Assembly (NCBI GenBank): GCA_030668045.1 | Contig: DAOUUR010000001.1 | Span: 1-19,840, forward strand | Origin: a bacterium | GTDB lineage: Bacteria > Zixibacteria > MSB-5A5 > GN15 > FEB-12 | DNA: 19,840 nt | Direction of reading: 5' to 3' | In this document: positions 8,994-17,825 of the stretch, piece by piece | How the letters are laid out: each line of letters begins with the position of its first letter | Position numbering within the stretch: position 1 is the first letter of the stretch | Position numbers and translations under genes: made by a program | Notes under the pieces: generated by a model | Told to the model about the DNA's origin: nothing | The model's database searches: none | What the model saw: the letters and a program-made list of their open reading frames with translations, nothing else

Positions 8994-10304
8994 ATGAGGT
9001 CCCCACTGATCAAACTTGCCGGTGCAACACTGCTGGTGCTTGTAATGATGACATCGGCAAATGCGAATGAACTTACCCTTGATGATTGTATAGAGCAGGC
9101 TCTCAAGAATCGGTCGTCAATCGTGGCTGCCCGAGGCGCCGAAACGGTTGCCAAGGCGGACCAGAGGTGGGCGCTGGGGCAGTTTCTACCGAGAATTGAT
9201 GCGTCTTATCGCTACTCTGAAACCAAGACTACTGATATCGAACAAAGTGTCGAAGGATTTCCTTCGGTCATGTCTCCAGATCAGGATCGCTCCTACAAGT
9301 CCACCAATGTGAGCGCCAGTATGTATCTTTTCAACCTGGCCAATTTCTTCAACTATGCCGGAGCGCGGGCCGATCGCGCAAAAGCTCATTTGGACGTGAT
9401 CAGATCAGAGCAAGACTTGATATATTCAGTCAAGATCGCTTACTATGCCTATCTTGCCTCTGCGGAGAATGTGACCGTTCAGGAAGAAGCCGTTAAGAGG
9501 AGTCAGGAACAGCTCAAGCTGATTCAATCCAAGTATGATCTCGGTTCGGCGTCGCTCTCTGATGTTCTCAAGCAGAAAGTGCAATCGGGCAATGACCGGT
9601 TGTCGCTGTTGACAGCCCAGAATGGTGTGGTCAGTTCTCGGGCGGCGCTCGCTTATACTGTAGGACTCGATCCTCTCAGTAACATCGAGTTTTCATCGAC
9701 ATACAATGTCAGACAGTACGATGGTGGACTGAACGATGCGGTTGGTTTTGGTCTCTCCCATGAGCCGGGGCTCCTCGCGGCGCAGAAACGGGTAGATGCA
9801 GCCAAACACGGATTGCGATCACGGCGAGCCGAATACCTCCCCAAGCTTTCCGGCTCCGCTTCATTGAGTTGGTCTGATGGCACTCGTGGCGATACTCTTA
9901 TCTACAATTTCTCCTCGAAAGACCAGACAATCGGCCTCCAGGTATCGTGGAATATCTTTGACGGATTCGCAAGGGAGCGATCAGTAGCGATGGGCAAGGT
10001 CAATCAGAACAATGCGAGGGCATCAATGGCTGATGTCCGTAATCTACTGGTCAGCAGCGTCAAGACAGCCTATATGGAAATCGATCAGTATAAAGAGGCC
10101 AAGACGGTGGCGTCTGAAAATGTTGAGGCGGCCGAAGAAGACTTGAAAATTACACAGGAAAAATATAACCTCGGGGCAGCAACCATTCTGGATTTGCTGG
10201 ATGCCCAGGTTTCACTGAAGCAAGCGCAGGTATCGCTCATTCGGGCCGGTTTTGATTTGAATCTGGCTGTTGCCAAGTTGGAAAGTGCAATGGGCAAAAT
10301 GTGA
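8994..10304 (+). CDS. TolC-family outer-membrane efflux channel
   Basis: This is the outer-membrane exit duct of a tripartite pump. It has 436 residues, with a signal peptide at about 1-24 (cut after ANA) and AAAGGAGA upstream of the ATG. Two outer-membrane-efflux repeats follow the usual TolC plan: LTLDDCIEQALKNRSSI at about 26, and a second repeat with long helices rich in Ala, Gln and Lys. The paired QEKYNLGAATILDLLDAQVSLKQAQ (late) and QSKYDLGSASLSDVLKQ (earlier) segments are the equatorial-helix hallmark. It is the first gene of a five-gene operon, 33 bases before the adaptor. It ends in a normal TGA, with stops soon after in the same frame. The substrate cannot be told from the channel. 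Confidence 0.95.
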   Translation: MRSPLIKLAGATLLVLVMMTSANANELTLDDCIEQALKNRSSIVAARGAETVAKADQRWALGQFLPRIDASYRYSETKTTDIEQSVEGFPSVMSPDQDRSYKSTNVSASMYLFNLANFFNYAGARADRAKAHLDVIRSEQDLIYSVKIAYYAYLASAENVTVQEEAVKRSQEQLKLIQSKYDLGSASLSDVLKQKVQSGNDRLSLLTAQNGVVSSRAALAYTVGLDPLSNIEFSSTYNVRQYDGGLNDAVGFGLSHEPGLLAAQKRVDAAKHGLRSRRAEYLPKLSGSASLSWSDGTRGDTLIYNFSSKDQTIGLQVSWNIFDGFARERSVAMGKVNQNNARASMADVRNLLVSSVKTAYMEIDQYKEAKTVASENVEAAEEDLKITQEKYNLGAATILDLLDAQVSLKQAQVSLIRAGFDLNLAVAKLESAMGKM

Positions 10305-10337
10305 GCGCGCCCGTCTTAAGGATAAGGATCTGATGTT

Positions 10338-11675
10338 ATGAGCAGGAAAAAGCTGTTGTTGATAATCGGCGGAGCAGTGGTGGTGGCGGCAATCATCATA
10401 GCCAATATCACCATGAATACCTCTAAGGCTATCGAAGTCCAGGCGACATTGGTCAAAGCCCGGACGGTTGTGGAAAAAGTCTCCGCCTCGGGTCGCATTC
10501 AACCTCAGACCAAAGTCGATATCACTTCGGAGATCAACGGCGAGATAATTGATTTGTTGGTCAAAGAAGGTGACCACGTTGAGGTCGGTACACTGCTGGC
10601 CGTGCTCGACACGGTGCAGGTTCGCACCGACGTTGATCAGGCCAGGTATGCGGTCACTGAGATCGGTGCTCGACTCGATGGAGCCCGAACGGCACTGGAT
10701 CAAGCCGAAGAGGAATTCAAGCGTCAGGAGCGGCTCTTCAATAGCGACCTGACGTCCGAGACGATCTATAAGAATGCTAAGTACGCCCACCTCAACGCAA
10801 AGGCCGCTTTTGAGGCCACCCAGGCGCAGGCGCGGCAGTTTGAATCGCGGTACACAAAACAATTGGACTATCTCAGCAAAGCCAAAATTGTAGCGCCGAT
10901 GGCCGGTGTTATCACTTTTCTCGACTGTGAGATCGGTGAAATCGCTCCGGCGCAGTCGGCTTTCAGTCAGGGAAGAACTTTGATGACGATAGCCGACCTG
11001 AGCATTTACGAAGTTGAGGTCGAAGTTGACGAAACATCAATCGCCAAGGTAAGACTCGGCCAGGGCGTTGAAATCGAAGTCGATGCAATCCTCGATACGA
11101 TTTTCCAGGGTGAGGTTGTGGAGATCGGCAATACGGCGATTCTATCCGGTCTCGGGACGCAGGATCAGTCAACGAACTTCAGGGTCAGGATTGTATTTGA
11201 TGAGCCTCATATGGACATTCGTCCCGGCATGTCAGCCGATGTTGACATCACTACAGCCGAGAGAGAGAATGTCCTCTCGATTCCGTATTCAGCGGTCGTG
11301 ATGCGGGCGTTTAACCCCGACTCGCTTGAACTGGCCGCTCGTCTCAAGGATGACAAATCTGAGGACTCCGAAGAACCTGATCCTTCCGAACTTCATGCCG
11401 CCGAAACTGACGGCGATGAACCGGATGAGACGGATGAGGATGTAGAACGAAAAGAATACAAAGGTGTCTTTGTTATTCGGGATGGTAAAGTTCAGTTCGC
11501 GGAGATCACTACCGGCATTGCCGACCAGAAAAACATCGAGGTGACCTCAGGTCTAAATGAGTCCGATTCTATCGTTGCAGGACCATATAGCGTCCTGAGA
11601 ACGATTCGCGCCGAGGATGAAGTTACGGCAATAGAGAGAGACAAGGGCGATCGAGGGAGAGGAAGGGACAACTAA
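10338..11675 (+). CDS. MacA/HlyD-like periplasmic adaptor with an acidic insert
   Basis: The adaptor links an inner-membrane ABC transporter to the TolC-like channel. It has 445 residues. A membrane anchor lies at about 5-26. The first lipoyl half ([20 protein letters not shown] and [18 protein letters not shown]) is followed by an alpha-helical hairpin (about 95-170) and the second lipoyl half ([21 protein letters not shown]). A beta-barrel ([22 protein letters not shown]) and a membrane-proximal domain complete it. About 46 residues at 328-373 are very rich in Asp and Glu and interrupt the membrane-proximal domain just before VFVIRDGKV; most MacA relatives lack such a block. It stops two bases before the ATPase start, so the two are cotranscribed and probably coupled. 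Confidence 0.95.
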   Translation: MSRKKLLLIIGGAVVVAAIIIANITMNTSKAIEVQATLVKARTVVEKVSASGRIQPQTKVDITSEINGEIIDLLVKEGDHVEVGTLLAVLDTVQVRTDVDQARYAVTEIGARLDGARTALDQAEEEFKRQERLFNSDLTSETIYKNAKYAHLNAKAAFEATQAQARQFESRYTKQLDYLSKAKIVAPMAGVITFLDCEIGEIAPAQSAFSQGRTLMTIADLSIYEVEVEVDETSIAKVRLGQGVEIEVDAILDTIFQGEVVEIGNTAILSGLGTQDQSTNFRVRIVFDEPHMDIRPGMSADVDITTAERENVLSIPYSAVVMRAFNPDSLELAARLKDDKSEDSEEPDPSELHAAETDGDEPDETDEDVERKEYKGVFVIRDGKVQFAEITTGIADQKNIEVTSGLNESDSIVAGPYSVLRTIRAEDEVTAIERDKGDRGRGRDN

Positions 11676-11677
11676 TC

Positions 11678-12385
11678 ATGGCACTGATACAAACTGAGAA
11701 TATCTGGAAAATCTATGAAATGGGCCAGGATGTGGTCAACGCTCTGCAGGGTGTCAGCGTCGAGATCGAGCGCGGAGAGTATGTGGCCATCATGGGGCCA
11801 TCGGGTTCGGGCAAGTCGACCCTGATGAATCTGATCGGGTGCCTTGATACGCCCAGCCGCGGTGAATACACACTTGACGATAAGGCGGTAAGCAAACTCA
11901 GTGATGACGAACTGGCGGGGATTCGTAATCGGGAAATCGGATTTGTTTTTCAGACATTCAATCTGTTGCCCCGAGCTTCGGCGCTGCATAATGTGGAGTT
12001 ACCTCTTATCTACAACGGTACTCCGACCAGAGAACGACATGAAATGGCTATGGCTGCGCTTGAGAAAGTTGATCTTCTTGACCGCAAAGACCACAAGCCC
12101 AGCGAACTTTCGGGAGGTCAGCGCCAGCGTGTGGCGATAGCCCGAGCGTTGGTGAACAACCCCTCGATCCTTCTGGCCGATGAGCCAACCGGTAACCTTG
12201 ACAGCAAAACTTCGCAGGAGATCATGAGTCTTGTCGATGATTTGCATAGCCAAGGTAATACCGTCATTACGGTTACTCACGAAAGGGACATTGCCAATCA
12301 CGCTCACCGCGTAATTTCTATTCTTGATGGTCAAATTGCCACCGATGAAAAGATCCCGGAGAGTCGTCGCAACGGCATCCACTGA
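11678..12385 (+). CDS. MacB/LolD-type ABC transporter ATPase
   Basis: This is the ATP-hydrolysing subunit that drives the mechanotransmission permeases encoded next. In its 235 residues all motifs are intact: Walker [10 protein letters not shown] (40-48), Q-loop Gln92, signature LSGGQRQR (144-151), Walker B ILLADEP with Glu169, D-loop NLDS and H-loop His201. The sequence groups with MacB, LolD and FtsE-like ATPases of macrolide/lipoprotein/peptide export. In E. coli MacB this domain is fused to the permease, but here it is a separate gene. It lies two bases after the adaptor and two bases before the first permease. Confidence 0.96.
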   Translation: MALIQTENIWKIYEMGQDVVNALQGVSVEIERGEYVAIMGPSGSGKSTLMNLIGCLDTPSRGEYTLDDKAVSKLSDDELAGIRNREIGFVFQTFNLLPRASALHNVELPLIYNGTPTRERHEMAMAALEKVDLLDRKDHKPSELSGGQRQRVAIARALVNNPSILLADEPTGNLDSKTSQEIMSLVDDLHSQGNTVITVTHERDIANHAHRVISILDGQIATDEKIPESRRNGIH

Positions 12386-12387
12386 TT

Positions 12388-13608
12388 ATGGTTACTCCAT
12401 CGCTGGCAGCAATTGCACTCAAGGCAGTGTTGGCTCACAAGCTTCGCTCGGGCCTGACACTTCTTGGAATAGTAATCGGAGTCACTTCGGTGATGACGAT
12501 CATTTCGGCGTTGGAGGGAATGACTCAGTCAATAGAACGTGACCTCAGTCGACTCGGCCCGTCGACGTTCATCGTTCAGAGGATAGCTATCATTACCTCT
12601 GATGAGATGTTCTATGAGAAAATTAAGCGCAAACCGGTTACCTTGAGTGCGGTCGAGGCGATCACCGAGCGTGCGGATTTGGTCGAAAAAGTATCACCCC
12701 GGGCGATGAACCGAGCCAGCGTGAAATACAAGGATCAATCTCTCAGAAGAGTTTTTGTCGCCGGAACGACGGCCAACTATATAGACATAATTGACTTTGA
12801 TGTTGCCCAGGGTAGATTTCACTCTCCTGAAGATGATAAGTACCGTCGACCTGTTTGCTTCGTAGGTGATGCGATTCGAGAGGAGTTTTTTGCCGGTGTA
12901 GATCCACTCGGTAAAACCCTCAAGGTTGGCTCGGCCAAGTACACCGTGATCGGCGTGGCCAACAAGATGGGTTCGAGCTTTGGTCAGAACCGCGACGCGT
13001 TTGTGATTATTCCGTTGTCGATTTATAGCCAGCAGTTCGGAGCACCACGGCGAGGACTTACTTTGATGATTAAGGCATATTCGATTGATGTCCTTGATGA
13101 TGCGATGGATCAGACTCGTATGATTTTGAGAGCGCATCGGCAGGTTCCGTTCAACAAAGGCGATGATTTCGATATGGTCACAGCCGATTCAATCCTCGAA
13201 ATGCTCAATACGTTTACAAGAATTCTCCGTTTCGGTTTGGTGGGGATATCTTCCATATCGGTAGTTGTCGGTGGCATCGTAGTGATGAACATCATGATGG
13301 TATCGGTTACCGAGCGCACCAGGGAGATTGGCATTCGAAGATCGATTGGTGCCCGGAAGCAACACCTGCTCCTGCAGTTTCTCTTTGAATCGCTCATCCT
13401 TACATTGTCAGGGGGAATCATTGGCATTGTAGCCGGCTTCCTTATAGCGCAGGCGCTGGTCGGAATGATGGAGATGGAGATGGAACCTTCGATGCTCGCT
13501 ATCGTCGCTGGACTGGGTATCTCAACCGGGATAGGGTTGATATTCGGAATTTATCCGGCCATGCGTGCGGCCAAGCTCGATCCAATTAAGGCACTAAGCT
13601 ACGAGTAG
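12388..13608 (+). CDS. MacB-type ABC permease, first of two
   Basis: This is an inner-membrane subunit with the MacB/FtsX fold. It has 406 residues. One N-terminal helix lies at about 17-38 (LRSGLTLLGIVIGVTSVM). A periplasmic MacB-core domain spans about 45-275, and three C-terminal helices lie at about 280-305, 330-362 and 370-392. The conserved cytoplasmic coupling segment SVTERTREIGIRRSIGARKQ and the closing DPIKALSYE are present. It is about as long as the next gene and clearly related to it, so the pair likely forms a heterodimer served by the single ATPase. A three-base gap separates the two permeases. Confidence 0.94.
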   Translation: MVTPSLAAIALKAVLAHKLRSGLTLLGIVIGVTSVMTIISALEGMTQSIERDLSRLGPSTFIVQRIAIITSDEMFYEKIKRKPVTLSAVEAITERADLVEKVSPRAMNRASVKYKDQSLRRVFVAGTTANYIDIIDFDVAQGRFHSPEDDKYRRPVCFVGDAIREEFFAGVDPLGKTLKVGSAKYTVIGVANKMGSSFGQNRDAFVIIPLSIYSQQFGAPRRGLTLMIKAYSIDVLDDAMDQTRMILRAHRQVPFNKGDDFDMVTADSILEMLNTFTRILRFGLVGISSISVVVGGIVVMNIMMVSVTERTREIGIRRSIGARKQHLLLQFLFESLILTLSGGIIGIVAGFLIAQALVGMMEMEMEPSMLAIVAGLGISTGIGLIFGIYPAMRAAKLDPIKALSYE

Positions 13609-13611
13609 GAT

Positions 13612-14862
13612 ATGATACTGACGACTGTAGAAATCAAAGAAGCGGTCCTGATGGCTCTCTCATCGTTGAAAGCCAACAAACTCAGGGCAGGTCTTACGAT
13701 TCTGGGCGTGATGGTTGGGGTATCCTCGGTAATCGCCATTGCGTCGATTGTCGATGGTCTCGACGGCGCATTTAATCAGGAGATTGATCAGATAGGCTCC
13801 AATATCATTCTGGTTACCAAGTTTGAACAGGAGATGGATCATGATCAATTGACCGACGAACAACGTAATCGTCCTGAGATGACGGTTGGTGAGGCGGAAG
13901 CCATCTTGGAGAACTGCTCGCTGATAGATGGTGTTTCACCAGAAAATCACTACTATCACCCAGGTGGGAATGAAGCCAAATACAGAAATCGAAAGTTTAC
14001 TCGGCCCACCGTCATAGGAACATGGCCTGACTTCACCAGGGTCAACAACAAGGATGTAACTGAGGGTCGATTTATCAATGATATCGATGAACGCCACCGT
14101 CGGATGGTTTGTGTAATTGGCACCGATGTAGCCGATGTATTGTTTCCAGAGGAAAAGGCGGTTGGCCGGGAGATCAGGGTCAATACCAAGAAGTTTCTGG
14201 TTATTGGTGTTCTCGAAGAAATAGAATCCAATTTTGGAGACGACGGTATAAACAGGTTGGTTGCGATGCCGCTATCGACATATATAAAACTGCATCCCTG
14301 GGATAAGGCTCTTTCCCTTATGGTTCGGGCTGTGAGTTATGAGGATATTGATGCCGCAAAGGATCAAGTTACGGCGGCGCTCAGAATTTACAGGCAGGTG
14401 CCATACAATAAGAAGGACAATTTTGCGCTTTCTACTCAGGATCAATTTAAGGAGTTTATCGCCAACATTACCAAATACCTCTACATGGCTGCGTTGGTAA
14501 TAACCTCGGTTGGTCTAATGGTAGGTGGTATTGGCGTAATGAATATCATGCTGGTTTCGGTGACCGAACGTACTCGTGAAATTGGGATTCGCAAGGCCAT
14601 CGGGGCCAAGAGGTCAAATATCATCATTCAGTTCCTGACCGAGGCGATGACGCTTTCAGGAACGGGCGGCCTGATCGGCGTAGTTTTCGGTATCGCAGGG
14701 GGACTGTCTATAAACGCCCTGCTGGGTTTCCCTGTGACAGTATCATTTTTCTGGATGATAGTTGGATTCGGTACAGCCGTGTCGGTCGGACTGATCTCCG
14801 GTATATATCCCGCTATCAAGGCGGCCTACCTCGATCCAATCGAAGCGCTGCATTACGAGTAA
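13612..14862 (+). CDS. MacB-type ABC permease, second of two
   Basis: This 416-residue paralogue of the preceding permease has the same layout: N-terminal helix at about 20-42 (LRAGLTILGVMVGVSSVIAI), periplasmic core at about 45-285 and three C-terminal helices. It carries VTERTREIGIRKAIGAKR and ends in DPIEALHYE. The periplasmic core (for example NHYYHPGGNEAKYRNRK) differs clearly from the first copy, which suggests a specialised pair rather than a recent duplication. It is the last member of the pump operon. The next gene starts 105 bases later, after a hairpin without a T-run. Confidence 0.94.
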   Translation: MILTTVEIKEAVLMALSSLKANKLRAGLTILGVMVGVSSVIAIASIVDGLDGAFNQEIDQIGSNIILVTKFEQEMDHDQLTDEQRNRPEMTVGEAEAILENCSLIDGVSPENHYYHPGGNEAKYRNRKFTRPTVIGTWPDFTRVNNKDVTEGRFINDIDERHRRMVCVIGTDVADVLFPEEKAVGREIRVNTKKFLVIGVLEEIESNFGDDGINRLVAMPLSTYIKLHPWDKALSLMVRAVSYEDIDAAKDQVTAALRIYRQVPYNKKDNFALSTQDQFKEFIANITKYLYMAALVITSVGLMVGGIGVMNIMLVSVTERTREIGIRKAIGAKRSNIIIQFLTEAMTLSGTGGLIGVVFGIAGGLSINALLGFPVTVSFFWMIVGFGTAVSVGLISGIYPAIKAAYLDPIEALHYE

Positions 14863-14901
14863 TAAATCGGCCTCGGCGCTGTCTGCAACAGGACCGATTT
14901 A
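14863..14901 (+). repeat. Hairpin between the pump operon and the GWxTD genes
   Basis: TAAATCGG (14863-14870) pairs with CCGATTTA (14894-14901). Three more pairs, CCT with AGG, extend it across a single bulged A, and a small inner helix CTGT/ACAG (14879-14882 with 14888-14891) is possible. No T-run follows, so it is not a standard terminator. It could protect an mRNA end or partly attenuate transcription. Confidence 0.4.
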
Positions 14902-14967
14902 GATATTGCCAGATTCCCACCTGATACGTTTATTCTATAGGGCCATAAAGATGTGGTCTGATTTGAA

Positions 14968-16311
14968 ATGATGATGATGAGATTTTCGATATACAGATTG
15001 TTCCCGATACTGTTGGTTGCTCTGGCGGTTGCAATACCGTCGGTTTCGGCTGCAGATAAGTCGGGCAAAGAGGTGTTCTCCGGAGGGCCGGAGCTACCGC
15101 TCGACTATGCCTTCTTCAAATCCGACGACAGCGGCAAGATACGGCTGGAAGTGTACTACCAGGTTTTTAATCGGATGCTGCTGTTCAAAAGAGAAGGCGG
15201 GGCGCTTGAGGCAGACTACGAAGTCACTGTTTTGATAAACGATCGCAAGAACAACCGGATTGATTCGTTTAGCAAGATGCGCAAGTTTCGGGTCACGACT
15301 TTGGAGAGGGCTGAATCCCGTTTTGACTACCGGATCGGCCAGGCGAATTTTGAGTTGTCACCAGGTAAATACAAGGTCGTGTTGTCTATTACTGATAACT
15401 ACGCGGACACTTCCTATACCCGCGAGATCAAGATCAACCTGAAGCCATTTGACAAAAAGCATCCGATGTTATCGGGAGTTGAGTTCATTGATGCCATCCA
15501 CCCAATTGTCGGAGAGGGAACGAGCTTTGATAAGGCAGAAATGACCGTTGTTCCGTCTGTTGGAAGTGTGTTCGGCGGTGGTGACGAACCCCGTCTGATG
15601 TTCTATATGGAAATATATCCCGGTCGGGAGCCGATGGAATCGGTGATGGTAGAGACCAAAGTGCGGAACAAGGTCAGAGGTATGGTGTATCGTGATAGCA
15701 CGTATGTTGACATTACCGAGCCATGGATTCGCCAGATACGTACGGTATCGCTTGATGGTTATGTCTCAGGTGAGTATGAACTCTTTGTTACGCTGCGGGG
15801 ACGCCGTAACAAAAAACTGACTCAGCAGTACCGGGAGTTCAGTGTCAGGTGGACACAGAAAGCACTTCTTCGACACGAGTACAAGAAGGCGATAGAACAA
15901 CTCTCGCTGATTGCCGACTCCGATGAAATCGAGACGTTGAAGGAAGTCGCTGAGTATGAAAACCGCGTGGCCGCGTTCGAGCAGTTCTGGCGGACTCGCG
16001 ATCCGGTCCCGGAGACGCCGGAGAACGAAGTCAAGCGGGAGTTCTACCGTCGGATTCGAATGGCCAATAGTCTCTTCTCGTTCCTCTACAGAGAAGGTTG
16101 GCGGACCGACCGGGGACGGGTTTATGTCAAGTACGGTGAACCGGATCAGATTGATGATTTCCCACTAGTACCGGACCGTCAACCATATCAGGTCTGGCAC
16201 TACTACAAGCAGGATCAGTATCGGCGGTTTACTTTTATGGATGATAATGGAGATGGCGACTATCGGCTGGCTTATCCTTATGACGGCACAGGCGTGCGAC
16301 CCGATTTCTAA
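14968..16311 (+). CDS. GWxTD-domain exported protein, first of two
   Basis: A 447-residue protein, or a few fewer because the first four codons are ATG ATG ATG ATG and any may start it; no clear ribosome site is visible. A signal peptide covers about 1-28 (cut near VSA). The first two thirds are beta-rich (PGKYKVVLSITDNYADTSY type strands). The C-terminal third carries the GWxTD domain: EFYRRIRMANSLFS, then GWRTDRGRVYVKYGEPDQI from about residue 378, then VWHYY and DGDYRLAYPYDG. Family members occur in Bacteroidota, Gemmatimonadota and related candidate phyla; their biochemical role is not known. It is followed 13 bases later by a second GWxTD gene, so the two are one operon. Confidence 0.9.
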   Translation: MMMMRFSIYRLFPILLVALAVAIPSVSAADKSGKEVFSGGPELPLDYAFFKSDDSGKIRLEVYYQVFNRMLLFKREGGALEADYEVTVLINDRKNNRIDSFSKMRKFRVTTLERAESRFDYRIGQANFELSPGKYKVVLSITDNYADTSYTREIKINLKPFDKKHPMLSGVEFIDAIHPIVGEGTSFDKAEMTVVPSVGSVFGGGDEPRLMFYMEIYPGREPMESVMVETKVRNKVRGMVYRDSTYVDITEPWIRQIRTVSLDGYVSGEYELFVTLRGRRNKKLTQQYREFSVRWTQKALLRHEYKKAIEQLSLIADSDEIETLKEVAEYENRVAAFEQFWRTRDPVPETPENEVKREFYRRIRMANSLFSFLYREGWRTDRGRVYVKYGEPDQIDDFPLVPDRQPYQVWHYYKQDQYRRFTFMDDNGDGDYRLAYPYDGTGVRPDF

Positions 16312-16324
16312 GAGAGGAGAAATA

Positions 16325-17755
16325 GTGTTAACAAGACTCAGTTTTCTGGTGGTAATAGCGATCTGGATGTTGCCGGTGGTATCCAGCTTTTCTGCCGGGC
16401 CGGTTGGAGATGATCTTAAAGTGTATTCTGGTGTGGCCGTCTATGCCAATCCTGCCCACGGTGATTTGGTTCGGGTGGAGTTCAGTTATTCTGTGAACCG
16501 AAATGAACTGACATTCTTCCGCCCCGATGGAGACGATGGTAATCTGGAGGCCCGTGTATTTGCGCAGATCGATATCTTTGACAATGACGGTCGGGCTGTT
16601 GATTCTGTCGGTACCTATTTTACAGTGTCCGCCGCCAACCGTGAGGATGCGGCCAGAAATGACGTTCGCGTCTTTGATAAGCTCTCTATGGAATTGACCC
16701 CTGGAACTTACTCCGCGCGCCTGACAGTGCTTGACGCCGCAAACAAGAGCCGTGGGGAGTGCTTTTTTGATCAGGTTGCAGTTGAGAAACCCCAGCAGCA
16801 GCAACTGCGGATCAGCGATGTCAGCTTGCTCTACGACATCAGATCGGTGGGAACGTCTCCGGAAGCCGCCAACCCCAGACTGACAAAAAACGGTTTGCAA
16901 CTAATTCCTAATCCCAATGCTTTGTTCACCGAGAGGGATACTTCGGTCTTTCTCTATGGTGAGATATATAATTTGACTACTACTGGGCAGACGCCGGGCG
17001 AGTATTCGGTTGCGTTTACGGTTATGAGTTCCGATGGTCTGCCGTTTCGTCAACTGGGTGTGAGGTCAGATTCGAAGCCGGGTGAATCTGCGGTGTTGGC
17101 TGAGTCGTTTGATATCAAGGACTGGCCCTCCGGTTCATACGTCTTGCGGGTGATTGTCTCTGATTCCGAAGCGAATCAATCGGACACCACCTTTTCGCCG
17201 TTCAGGATTATTTCAAGGCAGAGATTGTTGGCTTCTGGCCCCCAGCAGAGTGCTCGGGATCCGTATGATGACCTGCCTCTTGGAGTCAAGATGCAGCTGG
17301 TGGAGTACTTGCTGGCGCCTGACCAGAAACAGACACTTGAGTCACTGACTCCGGAGGGGAAAGAAAACTACCTTCATCAGTACTGGCAGGAGAATGACGC
17401 CAACCGTAGCACATCAATCATTGAGAATCGTCAAGAAATAATCGAACGGTACAACTATTCCAACCACAATTTCTCAACCAATGAAAAACATAATAACGGT
17501 TGGCGCACCGATCGCGGTCGGATATACATGACGTATGGTCCGTGGGATGATCGTGACTTTATTGCTTCTCCCAGATCAGGGGATCCGTTCGATATTTGGC
17601 ACTATGATCGTATCAAGGAAGGTAAGTTCTTTATGTTTGAGGATTGGAGCGGCACTCTCGACTACCGCTTGGTTCACTCCAATGTCTACGGCGAGGTATT
17701 CGATAAAGAACTGGATGAATCGATCAAAGCGGGCCTCCTCGATCTTGTCAGGTAG
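16325..17755 (+). CDS. GWxTD-domain exported protein, second of two
   Basis: A 476-residue protein. The start is GTG 16325: GAGGAGA lies 4 bases upstream, right after the stop of the preceding gene, and a signal peptide begins there. In-frame ATGs further upstream (from 16241) would read through the end of the preceding gene. After the signal (about 1-25) comes a beta-rich exported region (residues about 30-310) similar in plan to the first gene: LRISDVSLLYDI, VFLYGEIYNL. The C-terminal part has LTPEGKENYLHQYWQENDAN, then GWRTDRGRIYMTYGPWDD from about 392, then FDIWHYD and LDYRLVHS. The family is of unknown function; two neighbouring copies suggest a heteromeric envelope complex. A bidirectional terminator follows 21 bases later. 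Confidence 0.9.
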   Translation: MLTRLSFLVVIAIWMLPVVSSFSAGPVGDDLKVYSGVAVYANPAHGDLVRVEFSYSVNRNELTFFRPDGDDGNLEARVFAQIDIFDNDGRAVDSVGTYFTVSAANREDAARNDVRVFDKLSMELTPGTYSARLTVLDAANKSRGECFFDQVAVEKPQQQQLRISDVSLLYDIRSVGTSPEAANPRLTKNGLQLIPNPNALFTERDTSVFLYGEIYNLTTTGQTPGEYSVAFTVMSSDGLPFRQLGVRSDSKPGESAVLAESFDIKDWPSGSYVLRVIVSDSEANQSDTTFSPFRIISRQRLLASGPQQSARDPYDDLPLGVKMQLVEYLLAPDQKQTLESLTPEGKENYLHQYWQENDANRSTSIIENRQEIIERYNYSNHNFSTNEKHNNGWRTDRGRIYMTYGPWDDRDFIASPRSGDPFDIWHYDRIKEGKFFMFEDWSGTLDYRLVHSNVYGEVFDKELDESIKAGLLDLVR

Positions 17756-17776
17756 TTTTCTTGCTGATAGATAAGA

Positions 17777-17804
17777 AAAATGGCCGCCTTCTGGCGGCCA
17801 TTTT
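17777..17804. terminator. Bidirectional terminator between convergent genes
   Basis: AAAATGGCCGCC (17777-17788) pairs perfectly with GGCGGCCATTTT (17793-17804) around a TTCT loop. The T-run on either strand is provided by the end of the stem. It sits between the plus-strand GWxTD pair and the minus-strand DUF1573 pair. Confidence 0.93.
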
Positions 17805-17825
17805 GTTGTTATCTGTTGAGGACGG

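Noticed and set aside
10212..10862. A 216-residue minus-strand open frame
   Set aside because: It runs antisense across the end of the TolC-like gene and the start of the adaptor, both firmly identified.
16328..16900. A 190-residue minus-strand open frame
   Set aside because: It is antisense to the second GWxTD gene, which has a good ribosome site and a signal peptide.
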